Shown: positions 18,497-32,099 of the stretch, piece after piece
Layout of the letters: every line of letters begins with the position of its first letter
How positions within the stretch are numbered: the first letter of the stretch is position 1
Assembly (NCBI RefSeq): GCF_000397065.2
Contig: NZ_KE007325.1
Coordinates: 212,495 to 276,494, forward strand
Direction of reading: 5' to 3'
Length of the DNA stretch: 64,000 nt
From: Marinobacter lipolyticus SM19
Lineage (GTDB): Bacteria > Pseudomonadota > Gammaproteobacteria > Pseudomonadales > Oleiphilaceae
Notes under the pieces: model-generated
What the model saw: the letters and a program-made list of their open reading frames with translations, nothing else
Told to the model about the DNA's origin: nothing
Databases searched by the model: none
Program-made: the position numbers and the translations under genes

Positions 18497-19864
18497 TCAG
18501 GACTTTTTGACTGGTCGGTCCCAGTCTGCAATGTTGCGCTGACGCCCCCTGGCTACCGCCAGTTCACGATCAGACACATCACGGGTAATGGTGGAACCGG
18601 CACCGATCGTGGCGCCTTCCGCAACCGTCACTGGCGCCACCAACGAGGTGTTGGAGCCGACAAACACACCATCCCCGATCACCGTCTGATGTTTGTTAAC
18701 ACCATCATAATTGCAGGTGATGGTCCCTGCACCCACATTCACATTACGGCCCAGTGAGGCATCACCCACGTAACTGAGGTGATTAATCTTACTGCCCTGC
18801 CCGACAATCGTTTTTTTGGTCTCAACGAAGTTACCCACCTTGGTATCGTCAGCCAGACGAGTGCCGGGGCGCAGGCGAGCGAACGGACCAATCTGGGCAT
18901 TAGCGCCGATCTCGGCGCCTTCGATTACCGAATGGGCCTTGATCTGGGCGCCGGCGGCAATCTTCGCGTCACGGATCACACAACCCGGGCCGATTGAGAC
19001 ACCGTCTGCCAACTCCACTTCACCTTCAAACACCACGTTGACGTCAATCAGGATGTCATTGCCAATGGACAGATTGCCACGCACATCGATGCGAGCGGGA
19101 TCAGCGAGTGTTGCCCCTTCTGTCATCAGGCGTTCTGCTTCCCGACGTTGAAACCAGCGTTCCAGTTCCGCCAGTTGCAGGCGATTATTGACGCCCTGCA
19201 CTTCGAAGGCATTCCCAGGCTGGGAAACCGCAACCCGCATGCCGTGCTCCACGGCCATGGCGATGATATCGGTCAGATAATACTCGCCCTGGGCGTTGCG
19301 ATTGGAGAGCTGAGGCAACCAGTCCTTCAGGCGCCGGGCCGATACCGCCAGAATGCCGGTATTGACCTCGCGGATCTGTTGTTGGACCTCACTGGCGTCC
19401 TTCTGTTCGACAATGGACGTCACCTTGCCCTCATCGTCACGGATGATTCGGCCATAGCCCTGGGGGTTATCCAGGGTAACCGTCAACAGACCCAGAGTGT
19501 CATTATCGATCTGCGACACGAGTGCCTCCAGGGTGCCCGCTCCAGTCAGAGGTACATCCCCGTAAAGTACCAGTACCCGGGCGTCATCCGGCAGGTCCGG
19601 TAACGCCTGGGCCACCGCGTGGCCGGTGCCCAGCTGCTCCTGCTGCAGCACCCAGTTAACCGGTTGTTCCGAGGTAGCGGCCTTGACCTGATCAGCACCA
19701 TGGCCGATCACCGCATGAATCTGCTCGGCCTCAAGCTGACGGGCCGTCGCGATGACATGATGGAGCATAGGGAGACCAGCCACGGCGTGGAGCACCTTGG
19801 GCAGGGCGGATTTCATTCTTGAACCCTGGCCAGCGGCCAGAATGACAACGTGTAGCGGGCTCAT
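18497..19864 (-). CDS. glmU: Bifunctional GlcNAc-1-P uridyltransferase/GlcN-1-P acetyltransferase
   Basis: 455 residues. N-terminal pyrophosphorylase domain with [18 protein letters not shown] near residue 10 and LYGDVPL; C-terminal left-handed beta-helix of hexapeptide repeats (about 250 to 450), with [36 protein letters not shown] and [20 protein letters not shown]. It acetylates glucosamine-1-phosphate and couples it to UTP to form UDP-GlcNAc in the cytosol. It follows the ATP synthase terminator and precedes glmS. Confidence 0.98.
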   Translation of the reverse strand: MSPLHVVILAAGQGSRMKSALPKVLHAVAGLPMLHHVIATARQLEAEQIHAVIGHGADQVKAATSEQPVNWVLQQEQLGTGHAVAQALPDLPDDARVLVLYGDVPLTGAGTLEALVSQIDNDTLGLLTVTLDNPQGYGRIIRDDEGKVTSIVEQKDASEVQQQIREVNTGILAVSARRLKDWLPQLSNRNAQGEYYLTDIIAMAVEHGMRVAVSQPGNAFEVQGVNNRLQLAELERWFQRREAERLMTEGATLADPARIDVRGNLSIGNDILIDVNVVFEGEVELADGVSIGPGCVIRDAKIAAGAQIKAHSVIEGAEIGANAQIGPFARLRPGTRLADDTKVGNFVETKKTIVGQGSKINHLSYVGDASLGRNVNVGAGTITCNYDGVNKHQTVIGDGVFVGSNTSLVAPVTVAEGATIGAGSTITRDVSDRELAVARGRQRNIADWDRPVKKS

Positions 19865-19904
19865 GGAAACGTCAGGCTCCCGGTCGGTTGATTGTCTTCA
19901 TTGA

Positions 19905-19983
19905 AAAATAAAAAAGCCGCACCCCTTGCGACCGGAGTTCCAACGCCAGGCGTTGGTCCTCCAGCCACTCAGGATGCGGCTCT
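19905..19983 (-). terminator. Rho-independent terminator of the atp operon
   Basis: On the minus strand AGCCGCA (19981-19975) pairs with TGCGGCT (19921-19915), directly followed by TTTTTATTTTTC. The arm encloses a second perfect hairpin CCAACGCC-A-GGCGTTGG (19956-19940). It lies 30 bases after the atpC stop and 41 bases before glmU. Confidence 0.85.
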
Positions 19984-20012
19984 GGTGTTCGGTAATCCCG
20001 AAATCCGACTGC

Positions 20013-20435
20013 TTAGCGCATTTTATTGCGCAGCTGCTGGATCGTACGAAGCTGGGCAACAGCTTCGGCCAGCTCTGCAGCGGCACGGGAGAACTCGAAT
20101 TCACCGGTCTTGTCGGCAAGTGCTTTCTCGGCTTCTTTCTGAGCTTCGAGTGCGGCAGCTTCGTCCACATCCTTTGCACGAACCGCGGTATCAGCCAACA
20201 AAGTCACCAGATTGGGCTGGACCTCCAGATATCCGCCGGACACGTAAAGAATCTCTTCCTCACCGCCCTGCTTGATGATCCGAACGGGACCAGGCTTCAG
20301 CTGGGTCAGCAGCGGCGTGTGGCCCGGGCTAATACCCAGGTCACCTTCAGAGCCCGCTGCGATCAGCATTTCTACCAATCCGGAATAGATCTTTGTTTCG
20401 GCACTTACCACATCACAATGCACGGTCATACCCAT
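20013..20435 (-). CDS. atpC: ATP synthase F1 epsilon subunit
   Basis: 140 residues. N-terminal beta-sandwich begins [20 protein letters not shown] and has [19 protein letters not shown]; the C-terminal helical hairpin is rich in Ala and Glu ([20 protein letters not shown]). Part of the central stalk; couples rotation to catalysis and can inhibit ATP hydrolysis. Last gene of the atp operon, 47 bases after atpD, and followed by a strong terminator. Confidence 0.97.
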   Translation of the reverse strand: MGMTVHCDVVSAETKIYSGLVEMLIAAGSEGDLGISPGHTPLLTQLKPGPVRIIKQGGEEEILYVSGGYLEVQPNLVTLLADTAVRAKDVDEAAALEAQKEAEKALADKTGEFEFSRAAAELAEAVAQLRTIQQLRNKMR

Positions 20436-20482
20436 GTCAGTTGCCTCTTTGATCGATCCGGAAAAAAGCGCTCAGGCTCAGA

Positions 20483-22796
<2,314 letters not shown>

Positions 22797-22867
22797 AACT
22801 CACTGCCTTCTCAAGTTAGACACTCGTTGCTCAAAAATCGGCCTGCAACGCGTTGCAGGCCCATTTA

Positions 22868-24412
22868 TTACCAGCTCTGAGTGGTCTTGAATTTCTCAAG
22901 TGCAGCTTTCAGGCCGGCAGCGATTTCGTCGTTGTAATCGCCTTTCTCGTTGATCTTGTCGAGAAGTTCTTTCTGTTCGGAGCGCATCCAGTCGAGCATC
23001 TGCGCTTCAAAACTAACTACTTTCTCAACATCAACGTCGTCCAGGAAGCCTTCGTTGGCTGCAAACAGAACCGTACCCATTTCAGCCACTGACATCGGGC
23101 TGTACTGGTTCTGCTTCATGAGTTCCGTAACACGCTGACCGTGCTCAAGCTGCTGACGTGTCGCTTCGTCGAGATCGGAAGCGAACTGGGCGAAAGCGGC
23201 CAGTTCACGATACTGGGCCAGGGCCAGACGGATGTTACCGCCAAGCTTCTTCATGATCTTGGTCTGGGCGGAACCACCAACCCGGGATACGGAGACACCG
23301 GCGTTCATCGCCGGACGGATACCGGAGTTGAACAGGTTGGTTTCCAGGAAGATCTGACCATCAGTGATCGAGATAACGTTGGTCGGTACGAACGCGGATA
23401 CGTCACCGGCCTGGGTTTCGATGATCGGCAGCGCGGTCAGGGAACCGGTCTCGCCTTTCACTTCACCGTTGGTCAGCTTCTCAACGTACTCGGCGTTCAC
23501 GCGGGAGGCGCGCTCCAGCAGACGTGAGTGCAGGTAGAAAACGTCACCCGGATAGGCTTCACGGCCCGGCGGACGACGCAGCAGCAGGGAAATCTGGCGG
23601 TAAGCCACAGCCTGCTTGGACAGATCATCATAGATGATCAGGGCGTCTTCACCACGGTCACGGAAGTATTCACCCATGGAGGTACCGGCGTACGGTGCCA
23701 GGAACTGCATGGACGCAGGATCGGCAGCGCCGGCGGCAACCACAATGGTGTGGTCCATGGCGCCATGCTCTTCCAGCTTACGCACAACGGCAGCAATGGA
23801 AGATTGCTTCTGGCCGACGGCAACGTAGATACACTTGATGCCGGAGTCTTTCTGGTTGATGATCGCGTCGATGGCGACAGCGGTCTTACCAATCTGACGG
23901 TCGCCGATGATCAGCTCACGCTGACCGCGACCGATCGGCACCATGGTGTCGATCGTTTTCAGACCGGTCTGTACCGGCTCGTCAACGGACTGACGAGCGA
24001 TAACGCCAGGCGCGACTTTCTCGACCGGAGAGGTCAGATCGGTGCCCAGGTCACCCTTGCCGTCGATCGGGTTACCCAGACCGTCGACAACGCGGCCCAT
24101 CAGTTCCGGACCCACCGGAACTTCCAGGATACGACCGGTACAACGAACCTTCTGGCCTTCTGCCAGACCTTCGTAGTCACCCAGAACAACCGCACCTACG
24201 GAATCACGCTCCAGGTTCAGAGCCATGCCGAATGTGCCGTTGGCAAATTCAATCATCTCACCGTACATAACGTCGGCAAGACCGTGGACCAGTACGATAC
24301 CGTCGGAAACCGACAGGATGGTACCTTCGTTTTTCGCTTCGGAAGAGATATCGAGCTTTTCGATTCTCTTCTTGATGATGTCACTGATCTCGGATGGATT
24401 CAGTTGCTGCAT
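22868..24412 (-). CDS. atpA: ATP synthase F1 alpha subunit
   Basis: 514 residues. Non-catalytic nucleotide-binding subunit of F1. Starts [20 protein letters not shown]; Walker [19 protein letters not shown]; Walker [21 protein letters not shown]; the signature [17 protein letters not shown] region reads [20 protein letters not shown]. Gap of 28 bases after atpH and 71 bases before atpG. Confidence 0.98.
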   Translation of the reverse strand: MQQLNPSEISDIIKKRIEKLDISSEAKNEGTILSVSDGIVLVHGLADVMYGEMIEFANGTFGMALNLERDSVGAVVLGDYEGLAEGQKVRCTGRILEVPVGPELMGRVVDGLGNPIDGKGDLGTDLTSPVEKVAPGVIARQSVDEPVQTGLKTIDTMVPIGRGQRELIIGDRQIGKTAVAIDAIINQKDSGIKCIYVAVGQKQSSIAAVVRKLEEHGAMDHTIVVAAGAADPASMQFLAPYAGTSMGEYFRDRGEDALIIYDDLSKQAVAYRQISLLLRRPPGREAYPGDVFYLHSRLLERASRVNAEYVEKLTNGEVKGETGSLTALPIIETQAGDVSAFVPTNVISITDGQIFLETNLFNSGIRPAMNAGVSVSRVGGSAQTKIMKKLGGNIRLALAQYRELAAFAQFASDLDEATRQQLEHGQRVTELMKQNQYSPMSVAEMGTVLFAANEGFLDDVDVEKVVSFEAQMLDWMRSEQKELLDKINEKGDYNDEIAAGLKAALEKFKTTQSW

Positions 24413-24440
24413 GCCAATATCCTCAAACCTTGTGCTGAAA

Positions 24441-24977
24441 TCAGGAGCCCAGAGCGTCGGCCAGCTTGGTCAGCTTTCCGCGTACAGAGGCGTCAATGAC
24501 CAGATCGCCGGTGCGAATGATCGCCCCGCCAATCAGAGACTTGTCCATTGACGCTGCGAGTGACACTTTTCGCTCAAGTTTGGTCGAGAGTGCCTGGGCG
24601 AGCTTCTGTTGCTGTTCGTCCGTCAGCTCGAAGGCTGCGGTAACTTCGATATCAACAGTGCGCTCCAGATCAGCCCGGTATGTGTTGAAGAGCGCTGAAA
24701 TCTCGGGAAGAAGAGTCAGCCGGCGGTTTTCAGCCAGTACCGCGAAGAAGTTGCGAACCTGCTCGGTGACGCCATCTTCAGCGACCTCCAGAATCAGTTC
24801 CGCCTTCTTCTGCTCTTCCAGACCCGGATTCGCGAGAAGCTGTCGAATGCTTTTGTTCGCGGTGACCTGTCCGGCAATCGTCAGCACCTGGGACCACTCA
24901 GCCAGTTGCTCGTGCTCCTGGGCGGCCTTGAATGCTGCTTTTGCGTATGGACGGGCCAGCGTTCTCAGTTCTGCCAT
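24441..24977 (-). CDS. atpH: ATP synthase F1 delta subunit
   Basis: 178 residues. Stator subunit linking F1 to the b subunits. [20 protein letters not shown] at the N-terminus, [20 protein letters not shown] in the middle and [20 protein letters not shown] with [12 protein letters not shown] at the C-terminus are typical. Positioned 15 bases after atpF. Confidence 0.97.
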   Translation of the reverse strand: MAELRTLARPYAKAAFKAAQEHEQLAEWSQVLTIAGQVTANKSIRQLLANPGLEEQKKAELILEVAEDGVTEQVRNFFAVLAENRRLTLLPEISALFNTYRADLERTVDIEVTAAFELTDEQQQKLAQALSTKLERKVSLAASMDKSLIGGAIIRTGDLVIDASVRGKLTKLADALGS

Positions 24978-24992
24978 GATGAACCTCGTCGT

Positions 24993-25463
24993 TTAAAGTT
25001 CTGCCGCCATTTTTTCCAACATATCGTTGTGCTTGGAGGCATCGACAGAGGTTTCCAGGATCTTCTCAGCACCAGCGATTGCAATGGCGGCAACTTCCGC
25101 GCGCAGAGCATCACGAGCCTGATTACGCTCCTGTTCAATTTCGGCCTTGGCCTGCTCAATCAGCTTCTGGCCTTCCTTGCGGGCGTCATCCTTGGATGCT
25201 TCCACAATTTGGGCAGCGCGCTTGTTGGCCTGTTCAATAAGGCCAGCGGCTTGCTGCTTGGCTTCACGCAGTTCCTGAGCTGACTTTTCCTGAGCCAGTT
25301 CCAGATCGCGCGTTGCGCGGTCTGAGGCAGCCAGTCCGTCAGCGATCTTCTTTTGACGCTCCTGCAGGGCAGCCATAATCGGCGGCCAAACGTACTTCAT
25401 GCAGAAGACGACAAAGATAAAGAACGCGATGGCTTGACCAATCATCGTCAAATTAATGTTCAC
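24993..25463 (-). CDS. atpF: ATP synthase F0 b subunit
   Basis: 156 residues. One N-terminal membrane helix ([20 protein letters not shown]), then a long charged coiled coil (about residues 30 to 140) forming the peripheral stalk. [20 protein letters not shown] follows the membrane helix as in the E. coli protein. One copy only, so the stalk is a b2 homodimer. Confidence 0.97.
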   Translation of the reverse strand: MNINLTMIGQAIAFFIFVVFCMKYVWPPIMAALQERQKKIADGLAASDRATRDLELAQEKSAQELREAKQQAAGLIEQANKRAAQIVEASKDDARKEGQKLIEQAKAEIEQERNQARDALRAEVAAIAIAGAEKILETSVDASKHNDMLEKMAAEL

Positions 25464-25532
25464 GTCTTCACCTCTCGCCTGTTTTGTTAAGAATCATCTG
25501 ACCGGGGTGAACCCCCGGCTCTGGCGACTCGA

Positions 25533-25805
<273 letters not shown>

Positions 25806-25865
25806 TCAGTTTAGGTTTTCAGTTTAATGGTTAAGGGTTAAAAACTACGGCTTAGTGCTGCCCGG

Positions 25866-27156
<1,291 letters not shown>

Positions 27157-27232
27157 GTTTTTCCCGTGAATACGGTGCCTTGGTTCGGTGCCGTTTAAAA
27201 AATAAGCAAATACACCGATACGAGCGCCGCAG

Positions 27233-27261
27233 ATTATATGTGTTCAATGTGCACGAATCAA
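27233..27261 (-). promoter_or_regulatory. Sigma70-type promoter of the atp operon
   Basis: On the minus strand TTGATT (27261-27256), a 17-base spacer and a perfect TATAAT (27238-27233) lie about 77 bases before the atpI start. No other comparably good pair was seen in the 269-base gap between parB and atpI. Confidence 0.75.
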
Positions 27262-27425
27262 CAATACCAGCCCCTGTCGAACCGGCGAGAAACAGCAGAA
27301 TTCCTGACCTTACGGCTTTTCAGACACAAATAGGCGACTACTCAGTTGCGCACCACTACATGTTGTGTGCAACTGATGAAATGGTCTTTCGTAGGTGAAC
27401 CAGAGGTGTAGAAAAATAAGACGTT

Positions 27426-28310
27426 TTACTTGATATGGCCCAAAATCCCATCCAGCTCATCCAGGGAACTGTACTGAATGACCAGCTTGCCCTTGCCACG
27501 CTGGCCGTGATCGATGGATACCCGGGCACCCAGTCGCTCGGCAAGGTCGTCCTGCAGCGCACGGATGTTGGGATCCACTTCGCCTCGCGGCTTTTGGCGA
27601 TCTGGCGTTTCCTGCTGAACGCGGCGAACCAGGGCTTCAGTCTGACGAACCGACAGGGATTTCGCCACCACCTGCTTGGCCACCTGCATCTGCTGTTCCG
27701 GCTGCAACGTCAGCATGGCGCGGCCGTGGCCCATTTCCAGGTCGCCGTGTTCCAGCATCAGGCGGACGTCTTCGGTCAGGCCGATCAGGCGCAACAGGTT
27801 GGTGATGGTGGTACGGCTTTTACCCACGGCTTCTGCCACCTGGGCCTGGGTCAGGCCGAACTCATCCTGGAGACGCTGCAGGGCAAAGGCTTCTTCAATG
27901 GGATTGAGGTTTTCGCGCTGGATGTTCTCGATCAGCGCCATGGCAATGGCGGCTTCGTCCGGCACATCGCGGATAATGGCTGGAATACTGTCCAGCTCGG
28001 CCATCTGGGTGGCCCGCCAGCGACGTTCACCGGCAATCAGTTCGTAGCGACCCTCGGCAATGGGGCGAACAACGACCGGCTGCATGACACCCTGCTGACG
28101 AATGGAGTCCGCCAGCTCCTGCAGAGTCACCGGGTCCATATCTCTACGGGGCTGGTAACGACCACGCTGGATCAGGTCGATCGGCACTTCACGGAGTTCA
28201 CCGTCGTGGTCATGGAGTTCCTGACCCAGATTGACCTTGGAGCCCTGTAGCAGGGCGCCCAGTCCGCGTTCACCCAGTCCTCGTTTCTTCGCCGCCATGG
28301 TGTTTGTCAT
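27426..28310 (-). CDS. parB: Chromosome partitioning protein ParB
   Basis: 294 residues. Binds parS near the origin and spreads as a CTP-dependent clamp. The N-terminus KKRGLGERGLGALLQG is the ParA-activating peptide. The CTPase domain has LADSIRQQGVMQPVVVRP, GERRWRATQMAEL and ENIQRENLNPIEEA. A helix-turn-helix follows (QVAEAVGKSRTTITNLLRLI), and the C-terminus is the dimerisation domain. Start taken at 28310, which has GGGAAGA just before it; ATG at 28298 is an alternative. parS sites fitting this class lie in recF about 28 kb away. Gap of 49 bases after parA. Confidence 0.97.
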   Translation of the reverse strand: MTNTMAAKKRGLGERGLGALLQGSKVNLGQELHDHDGELREVPIDLIQRGRYQPRRDMDPVTLQELADSIRQQGVMQPVVVRPIAEGRYELIAGERRWRATQMAELDSIPAIIRDVPDEAAIAMALIENIQRENLNPIEEAFALQRLQDEFGLTQAQVAEAVGKSRTTITNLLRLIGLTEDVRLMLEHGDLEMGHGRAMLTLQPEQQMQVAKQVVAKSLSVRQTEALVRRVQQETPDRQKPRGEVDPNIRALQDDLAERLGARVSIDHGQRGKGKLVIQYSSLDELDGILGHIK

Positions 28311-28359
28311 TCTTCCCGATGAAAGTCAGTGTTGCCCAGAATTAAAGAGCAGCCGTAGT

Positions 28360-29154
28360 TTACACGGCAACCGCGGTGGATGTCTTTTGCGCTTTGTGGC
28401 GACGGACCATTTCGCCGGCCAGCGCCAGATAGGCCACGGCCCCCTTGGAGGCGCGATCGTATTTCAGAGCCGGCACACCATAACTGGGCGCTTCCGCCAG
28501 GCGCACATTGCGGGGAATCACCGCCCGGTAGACCTTGTCACCGAAGTATTCGCTGAGCTGACCGGATACGTCCAGCGTCAGGCTGTTGCGGGGATCGTAC
28601 ATGGTACGCAGGATACCTTCGATCTGCAGGTTGGGGTTCACCGTCTCCTGAATCTGCTCAACAGTGTTCATCAGTGCGGCCAGCCCCTCCAGGGCGTAGT
28701 ACTCACACTGCATGGGAATCAACACGGTATCCGCGGCGGACAGGGCGTTCACGGTAAGCAGACTCAGGGAAGGCGGACAGTCGATCAGGATGTAATCGTA
28801 GTTGTCACGAACTGTATTGAGCGCCAGGCGAAGGCGGTGCTCGCGGCCAATTTCGTTCATCAGCTCCACTTCCGCGGCGGTCAAGTCGCCATTGGCGGGC
28901 AACAGGTCAAAACCGGAGGCTTCGGCCAGGAACGTCACCTCGGCGGCGCTGGCCCGCTTGGTCAGCATGTCATAGCCCGACAGTTCCAGGGCATTTTTAT
29001 CCACACCACTGCCCATGGTGGCATTGCCCTGGGGATCCATATCCACCAGCAATACCCGGCGCTTGGTCGCAGCCAGAGAGGCGGCAAGGTTCACGCAGGT
29101 GGTGGTTTTACCCACACCGCCCTTCTGATTGGTCACTGCAATCACGCGCGCCAT
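28360..29154 (-). CDS. parA: Chromosome partitioning ATPase ParA (Soj)
   Basis: 264 residues. Deviant Walker A KGGVGKTT in AVTNQKGGVGKTTTCVNLAA, Walker B ILIDCPPSLSLLTVNAL, and VLLVDMDPQGNATMGSG. It binds DNA non-specifically when ATP-bound and moves ParB-parS complexes apart. Short form without N-terminal helix-turn-helix, as usual for chromosomal ParA. Lies 22 bases after rsmG. Confidence 0.97.
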   Translation of the reverse strand: MARVIAVTNQKGGVGKTTTCVNLAASLAATKRRVLLVDMDPQGNATMGSGVDKNALELSGYDMLTKRASAAEVTFLAEASGFDLLPANGDLTAAEVELMNEIGREHRLRLALNTVRDNYDYILIDCPPSLSLLTVNALSAADTVLIPMQCEYYALEGLAALMNTVEQIQETVNPNLQIEGILRTMYDPRNSLTLDVSGQLSEYFGDKVYRAVIPRNVRLAEAPSYGVPALKYDRASKGAVAYLALAGEMVRRHKAQKTSTAVAV

Positions 29155-29176
29155 GTCTTGCCTCCTTGATACTGGA

Positions 29177-29821
29177 TTACTGGGGTTGCCCCGCCCGGCT
29201 GATCACCAGCAGGTGCCGTTCGCCATCTGAGGCGGGTACGGTCAATGGATGACGGGATTTTACCTGCCATCCGGCCGGAAGCGCAGCTACTTCATCATCC
29301 GGATACTGACCTTTCATGGCAAGGAACTCACCGTTATTTGCCAACACATCCCCGCACCAGGTCACCAGGTTCTCCAGAGCGGTAAACGCTCGGCTGCTGA
29401 TCTGGCTGAAACGGAGATCCGGGCCGCAGCTTTCCGCCCGCCCGTGAATAACGTCAACATTATCCAGGCCCAGCTCCAGCACGCACTGGGTCAGGAACCG
29501 GGTTTTCTTGCTGTTGCTGTCAAGCAGGGTAAACCGTCTGTCCGGCAGGGCAATGGCCAGAGGAATCCCGGGCAGGCCGCCGCCGGCGCCCACATCCAGC
29601 AGGTGCTCCGTGGTGACAAACGGCAGGATGCTCAGGCTGTCGAGCAGTTGGCGTGACACCATTTCCCGCGGATCACGCACCGCCGTGAGATTGTAGGCGC
29701 GGTTCCACTTGTTCAACAACGCCAGAAAGGCCAGCAACTGCTGTTGCTGGTGTGCGTCGAGTACAATCCCCATGTCCGCCAGCCCGTTCTCGAGCTGGCT
29801 CTGCCAGAGTGCGTCACTCAT
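29177..29821 (-). CDS. rsmG: 16S rRNA m7G527 methyltransferase RsmG
   Basis: 214 residues. SAM-binding motif LLDVGAGGGLPGIPLAIALP, upstream NKWNRAYNLTAVRDPREMVS and downstream ISSRAFTALENLVTWC are hallmarks. Methylates G527 of 16S rRNA. Starts 9 bases after the mnmG stop, so it is translated from the same mRNA. Confidence 0.97.
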   Translation of the reverse strand: MSDALWQSQLENGLADMGIVLDAHQQQQLLAFLALLNKWNRAYNLTAVRDPREMVSRQLLDSLSILPFVTTEHLLDVGAGGGLPGIPLAIALPDRRFTLLDSNSKKTRFLTQCVLELGLDNVDVIHGRAESCGPDLRFSQISSRAFTALENLVTWCGDVLANNGEFLAMKGQYPDDEVAALPAGWQVKSRHPLTVPASDGERHLLVISRAGQPQ

Positions 29822-29830
29822 AAGCGCGGA

Positions 29831-31717
29831 TCAGGCCGTCTGCTTGCGCAACAGGTCGCGCTTTTTCAGGTGCACCAGCAACTGGGATACCGCTGCCGGA
29901 GTCACACCCTGAATGCGTGAAGCCTGGGCCACGGTTTCCGGCCGTACGGTCTTGAGCTTCTGCTTGATCTCATTGGACAGGCCGCCAATGGCGTCGTAAT
30001 CCAGATCCACTGGCAGTGCGGTGTTTTCGTTGCGGCGCAGGCGCTCAATCTCGTCGGTCTGACGGGAAATGTACCCCTCGTACTTGATCTCGATTTCCAC
30101 CTGATCAGCCACCACCGGATCATCCGCCTGCGCCGCGCCTATGTCAGCCACGTGCTTGTAGGCAATCTCGGGGCGACGCAGCAGTTCCGCCAGGGACTGG
30201 TCGCGGGTCATCGGCTGTTTGAGGAACCCATTGGCCCGTTCGCCGGCGTCGGTATTCGGATGAATGCGGGTGGATTCCAGACGGCTGCGCTCGGTGGCAA
30301 TGGCTTCGCGCTTGTCGTTGAACTTCTGCCAGCGATCGTCGTTCACCAGGCCCAGCTTGCGACCGGTTTCGGTCAGACGCAGGTCGGCGTTGTCTTCCCG
30401 CAGGATCAGCCGGTATTCAGCACGGCTGGTGAACATGCGGTAGGGCTCGGATGTGCCCATGGTGATGAGGTCATCCACCAGCACGCCCAGGTAAGCCTCG
30501 TCGCGGCGCGGATACCATTCATCTTTTTCCTGGGCTTTCAGCGCGGCGTTGATGCCTGCCAGCAGGCCCTGGGCACCGGCCTCTTCATAACCGGTGGTGC
30601 CATTGATCTGGCCGGCAAAATACAGCCCCTGGATAAACTTGGTTTCCAGGGTATGGCGCAGATCCTGGGGATTCAGGAAGTCATACTCGATGGCGTAACC
30701 GGGCCGGGTAATGTGGGCGTTCTCGAACCCCGGAATGGAGCGCACCGCCGCCAGCTGGATATCAAACGGCAGGCTGGTGGAAATGCCATTGGGATACAGC
30801 TCGTTGGTGGTCAGCCCTTCTGGCTCCACAAAGATCTGGTGGGAATCCTTGTCGGCAAAACGGTTGACCTTGTCTTCGATGGACGGGCAGTAGCGGGGGC
30901 CAATACCCTCGATATTGCCGGCGAACATCGGCGAACGGTCGAAGCCGCTGCGGATAATGTCGTGGGTCTGCTCGGTGGTGCGGGTGACGTAACAGCACAT
31001 CTGCTCGGGATGCTGATTGCGGCTGCCGATGAACGACATGACCGGCGTGGGATCATCGCCCCACTGTTCCTGCATCACCGAGAAATCCACAGAACGGGCG
31101 TCGATCCGTGGCGGCGTACCGGTCTTCAGGCGACCAACGTTGAACGGCAGTTCCCGCAGGCGTTTGGCCAGGGCATTGGCCGGTGCATCGCCAGCGCGAC
31201 CGCCGGAATGCTGCTGCATGCCAATGTGGATAACGCCACCCAGGAAGGTACCGGTGGTCAGCACCACGGTCCGGGCATTGAAGCGGATACCGGTCTGGGT
31301 GACCACGCCGGTGACCTGATCGTTTTCTACAATCAGATCGTCCGCCGCCTGCTGGAACAGTGTCAGATTGGGCTGGTTTTCCAGGGTATGGCGGATGGCC
31401 GCCTTGTACAGCACGCGATCCGCCTGGGCACGGGTTGCCCGCACCGCAGGCCCTTTGCGGCTGTTGAGCACGCGGAACTGGATACCCGCCTGGTCCGTGG
31501 CCTCAGCCATGGCACCGCCCAGGGCGTCGATTTCCTTGACCAGATGACTCTTGCCAATGCCGCCAATGGCCGGATTGCAGGACATCTGCCCCAGGGTCTC
31601 AATGTTGTGGGTCAGCAGCAGGGTTTGCGAACCCATGCGTGCAGCCGCCAGCGCGGCCTCGGTACCGGCATGGCCACCACCAATGACAATAACATCGAAA
31701 CGGCTCGGAAAATCCAC
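29831..31717 (-). CDS. mnmG: tRNA uridine-5-carboxymethylaminomethyl modification enzyme MnmG
   Basis: 628 residues. FAD-binding [20 protein letters not shown] at the N-terminus; the GGPGAR-like family stretch [37 protein letters not shown] and [17 protein letters not shown] follow. With MnmE it installs the cmnm5 group on wobble U34 of several tRNAs. Its partner mnmE lies 15 kb away instead of next to it. First gene of the mnmG-rsmG-parA-parB run. DnaA boxes lie upstream. Confidence 0.98.
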   Translation of the reverse strand: MDFPSRFDVIVIGGGHAGTEAALAAARMGSQTLLLTHNIETLGQMSCNPAIGGIGKSHLVKEIDALGGAMAEATDQAGIQFRVLNSRKGPAVRATRAQADRVLYKAAIRHTLENQPNLTLFQQAADDLIVENDQVTGVVTQTGIRFNARTVVLTTGTFLGGVIHIGMQQHSGGRAGDAPANALAKRLRELPFNVGRLKTGTPPRIDARSVDFSVMQEQWGDDPTPVMSFIGSRNQHPEQMCCYVTRTTEQTHDIIRSGFDRSPMFAGNIEGIGPRYCPSIEDKVNRFADKDSHQIFVEPEGLTTNELYPNGISTSLPFDIQLAAVRSIPGFENAHITRPGYAIEYDFLNPQDLRHTLETKFIQGLYFAGQINGTTGYEEAGAQGLLAGINAALKAQEKDEWYPRRDEAYLGVLVDDLITMGTSEPYRMFTSRAEYRLILREDNADLRLTETGRKLGLVNDDRWQKFNDKREAIATERSRLESTRIHPNTDAGERANGFLKQPMTRDQSLAELLRRPEIAYKHVADIGAAQADDPVVADQVEIEIKYEGYISRQTDEIERLRRNENTALPVDLDYDAIGGLSNEIKQKLKTVRPETVAQASRIQGVTPAAVSQLLVHLKKRDLLRKQTA

Positions 31718-31950
31718 AGTTCACCTCGGAAATCGGGGGATAAAAACAGGGCGGGGAGTATAACGCCTTGCCCCGGAAAATGCAGTCAGAATGTGCAAAT
31801 TTTAACCAGATCGGCTCACAAGGGAAACCGGCACCCACCACAACCATGCCGAAGAGGCCATGGGGCATGCCTGTCAGGACATGAGTAAAATAGAAATCGT
31901 TATACTTTCAGTGGCTTGGAATGGTCTTCTCAGAAAAGTTTTCAAGAAAG

Positions 31951-32070
31951 TTATCCACATGAAAGAACACTAATCATACAACCCAAATAACACTATAAGA
32001 CATTGTTTTCGAAGTACTATTTTTTATTCATCCAAAGCTTATCCGTAGCTTATTCAAACTTTTATCCACA
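31951..32070. promoter_or_regulatory. DnaA-box cluster upstream of mnmG (possible second origin element)
   Basis: Two perfect DnaA boxes TTATCCACA at 31951-31959 and 32062-32070 and two near-boxes with two mismatches each, TTATCCGTA (32039-32047) and TTATTCAAA (32050-32058), lie in the 382-base gap before mnmG. All four are in the same orientation, and the stretch between them is AT-rich (for example TACTATTTTTTATTCATCC). It is the position occupied by oriC in E. coli (next to mnmG), while the main origin here seems to be upstream of dnaA. The rest of the gap (31718-31950) shows nothing clear. Confidence 0.6.
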
Positions 32071-32099
32071 AGATACCGCCGATACACAGGCCGTTCCGG

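Noticed and set aside
30152..31888. 578-codon frame opposite mnmG
   Set aside because: Antisense shadow produced by GC-rich codon bias in mnmG.
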